Source: Betaproteobacteria bacterium (GTDB lineage: Bacteria; Pseudomonadota; Gammaproteobacteria; Burkholderiales; Usitatibacteraceae). Taken from it: a stretch of 5,889 bases of DNA. The notes under the pieces were generated by a model. The model was not told the DNA's origin. It searched no databases and saw nothing but the letters and a program-made list of their open reading frames with translations. How positions within the stretch are numbered: position 1 is the stretch's first letter; every line of letters starts with the position of its first letter. The translations under genes and the position numbers were made by a program. Shown here one piece after another: positions 5,060 through 5,889 of this stretch. The stretch lies in NCBI GenBank assembly GCA_012274175.1, contig JAAOZZ010000181.1:1-5889 (forward strand), written 5' to 3'.

Positions 5060-5845
5060 ATGAACGAGGCACCAAGCGAAGTTGACGCGCGACTGGTGAA
5101 CAAGGTTCCGGCCGTCACCGTGACCTTCTGGGTCATCAAGATCATGGCGACGACCGTCGGAGAGACCGCGGCGGACTTCCTCAACGTCGATCTGCATCTG
5201 GGCCTGGCCGGTACCTCGGTGATCATGGGTGCGATTCTCGCGATCGCCCTCCTGGTGCAGCTTCGCGCGCGCAAGTACGTACCTTGGATCTACTGGGCCA
5301 CGGTCCTGTTGGTGAGCGTCTTCGGCACCCTCGTCACCGACAATCTCGTGGACAACCTGGGCGTTTCACTCGAGACCACTTCGGCGGTCTTCTCCCTGGC
5401 GTTGATCGCCACCTTCGCCGCCTGGTACGCGATGGAACGCACGCTGTCCATACAAACGATATGCACGACCCGGCGCGAGCTCTTCTATTGGACGGCGATC
5501 CTGTTCACATTTGCGCTCGGCACAGCCGCAGGTGACCTCAGTGCCGAGGGCATGCATCTCGGGTACGCGGCGTCCGCGGCGATCTTCGGCGCCGCCATCG
5601 CGCTCGTGGCGGTCGCGCACTTCGCGCTGAAATTCGACGTCGTGGCCGCCTTCTGGATCGCCTACGTGCTGACCCGGCCGCTGGGCGCGTCGATCGCGGA
5701 CTTCCTGTCGCAGTCCCGCGTCGAGGGCGGGTTGGGCCTGGGCGCGACGGGAACCAGCGCCGCCTTCCTTGCTATCATCGTCGCGTTGGTCGTCTGGCTG
5801 ACCAGGCGCGGCCGGAGAGACGTTCCACTCGCTGGTCGGCGCTGA
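5060..5845 (+). CDS. DUF347 (COG4705) four-repeat inner-membrane protein, paralogue of the minus-strand copy
   Basis: Integral inner-membrane protein of unknown function, 261 residues, the same family and architecture as the protein at 3620-4420. The four repeats are FWVIKIMATTVGETAAD (23-39), YWATVLLVSVFGTLVTD (78-94), FYWTAILFTFALGTAAGD (142-159) and FWIAYVLTRPLGASIAD (198-214). Each again carries G-x4-D: G34/D39, G89/D94, G154/D159 and G209/D214. Interleaved hydrophobic helices lie at about 51-68, 107-124, 171-190 and 231-248, giving about eight membrane segments; the basic tail (TRRGRRD) is probably cytoplasmic. Repeats 1 and 4 are the most alike between the two paralogues (KVPAV, FWVIKI, ATTVGET, AYVLTRPLGA), while repeat 2 differs most. 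ATG 5060 is supported by GAGAG upstream and by alignment with the paralogue's N-terminus. It is transcribed divergently from the PepSY gene. Duplicated partners could form a heteromer or answer different conditions; neither is shown. Confidence 0.9.
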   Translation: MNEAPSEVDARLVNKVPAVTVTFWVIKIMATTVGETAADFLNVDLHLGLAGTSVIMGAILAIALLVQLRARKYVPWIYWATVLLVSVFGTLVTDNLVDNLGVSLETTSAVFSLALIATFAAWYAMERTLSIQTICTTRRELFYWTAILFTFALGTAAGDLSAEGMHLGYAASAAIFGAAIALVAVAHFALKFDVVAAFWIAYVLTRPLGASIADFLSQSRVEGGLGLGATGTSAAFLAIIVALVVWLTRRGRRDVPLAGRR

Positions 5846-5871
5846 AGAATTCTCCCGCCCAGTGACAATCG

Positions 5872-5889
5872 ATGGCCAAAGAGAAATCC
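5872..5889 (+). CDS. Possible start of a further gene, cut by window end
   Basis: ATG at 5872 opens a frame reading MAKEKS to the last base. It lies 26 nt after the stop of the DUF347 gene on the same strand. The short gap and the Lys/Glu-rich start are typical of a cytoplasmic protein, but there is no clear Shine-Dalgarno in the preceding bases and six codons cannot identify a product. It may be a chance ATG. Confidence 0.3.

Overview
The window is high-GC DNA with strong G/C bias at third codon positions. Its gene content (a secreted SBBP/Ig/FG-GAP repeat protein, PepSY and DUF347 proteins, an RND-type membrane fusion protein remnant) suggests a proteobacterium, most likely a betaproteobacterium. 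That placement is inference; there is no rRNA, tRNA or marker gene to settle it. I see no CRISPR array, insertion sequence or RNA gene.

Left part (1-2754, + strand): the 3' portion of a large, probably secreted, mosaic repeat protein. In order it has SBBP-type beta-propeller repeats, an invasin-type Ig domain, two near-identical Ig-like modules each with a Cys pair, and seven FG-GAP/VCBS repeats that would make one seven-bladed propeller. The first ATG is probably an internal codon. A 142-aa soluble orphan protein follows in the same direction (2808-3236).

Middle (3237-3619): a remnant of a MdtA/HlyD-type periplasmic membrane fusion protein. It keeps only about 87 recognisable residues and is cut at both ends. 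An 11-bp-period direct repeat sits directly in front of it.

Right part (3620-5845): a compact module. On the minus strand a small secreted PepSY protein (4528-4830) is followed by a four-repeat DUF347 (COG4705) membrane protein (3620-4420). Divergently, on the plus strand, lies a second DUF347 paralogue (5060-5845). The 229-bp divergent intergenic region holds two direct-repeat boxes with 11-bp period, one on each strand, each pointing at its own gene and each 10-11 nt upstream of a plausible -10. This is the geometry of OmpR/PhoB/PmrA-family response-regulator promoters. The box before the fusion-protein remnant fits the same degenerate half-site (CYTARN). All three transcription units therefore look like, or once were, members of one two-component regulon with an envelope theme. 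The regulator itself is not in the window. The last 18 bases may start another gene (MAKEKS...).
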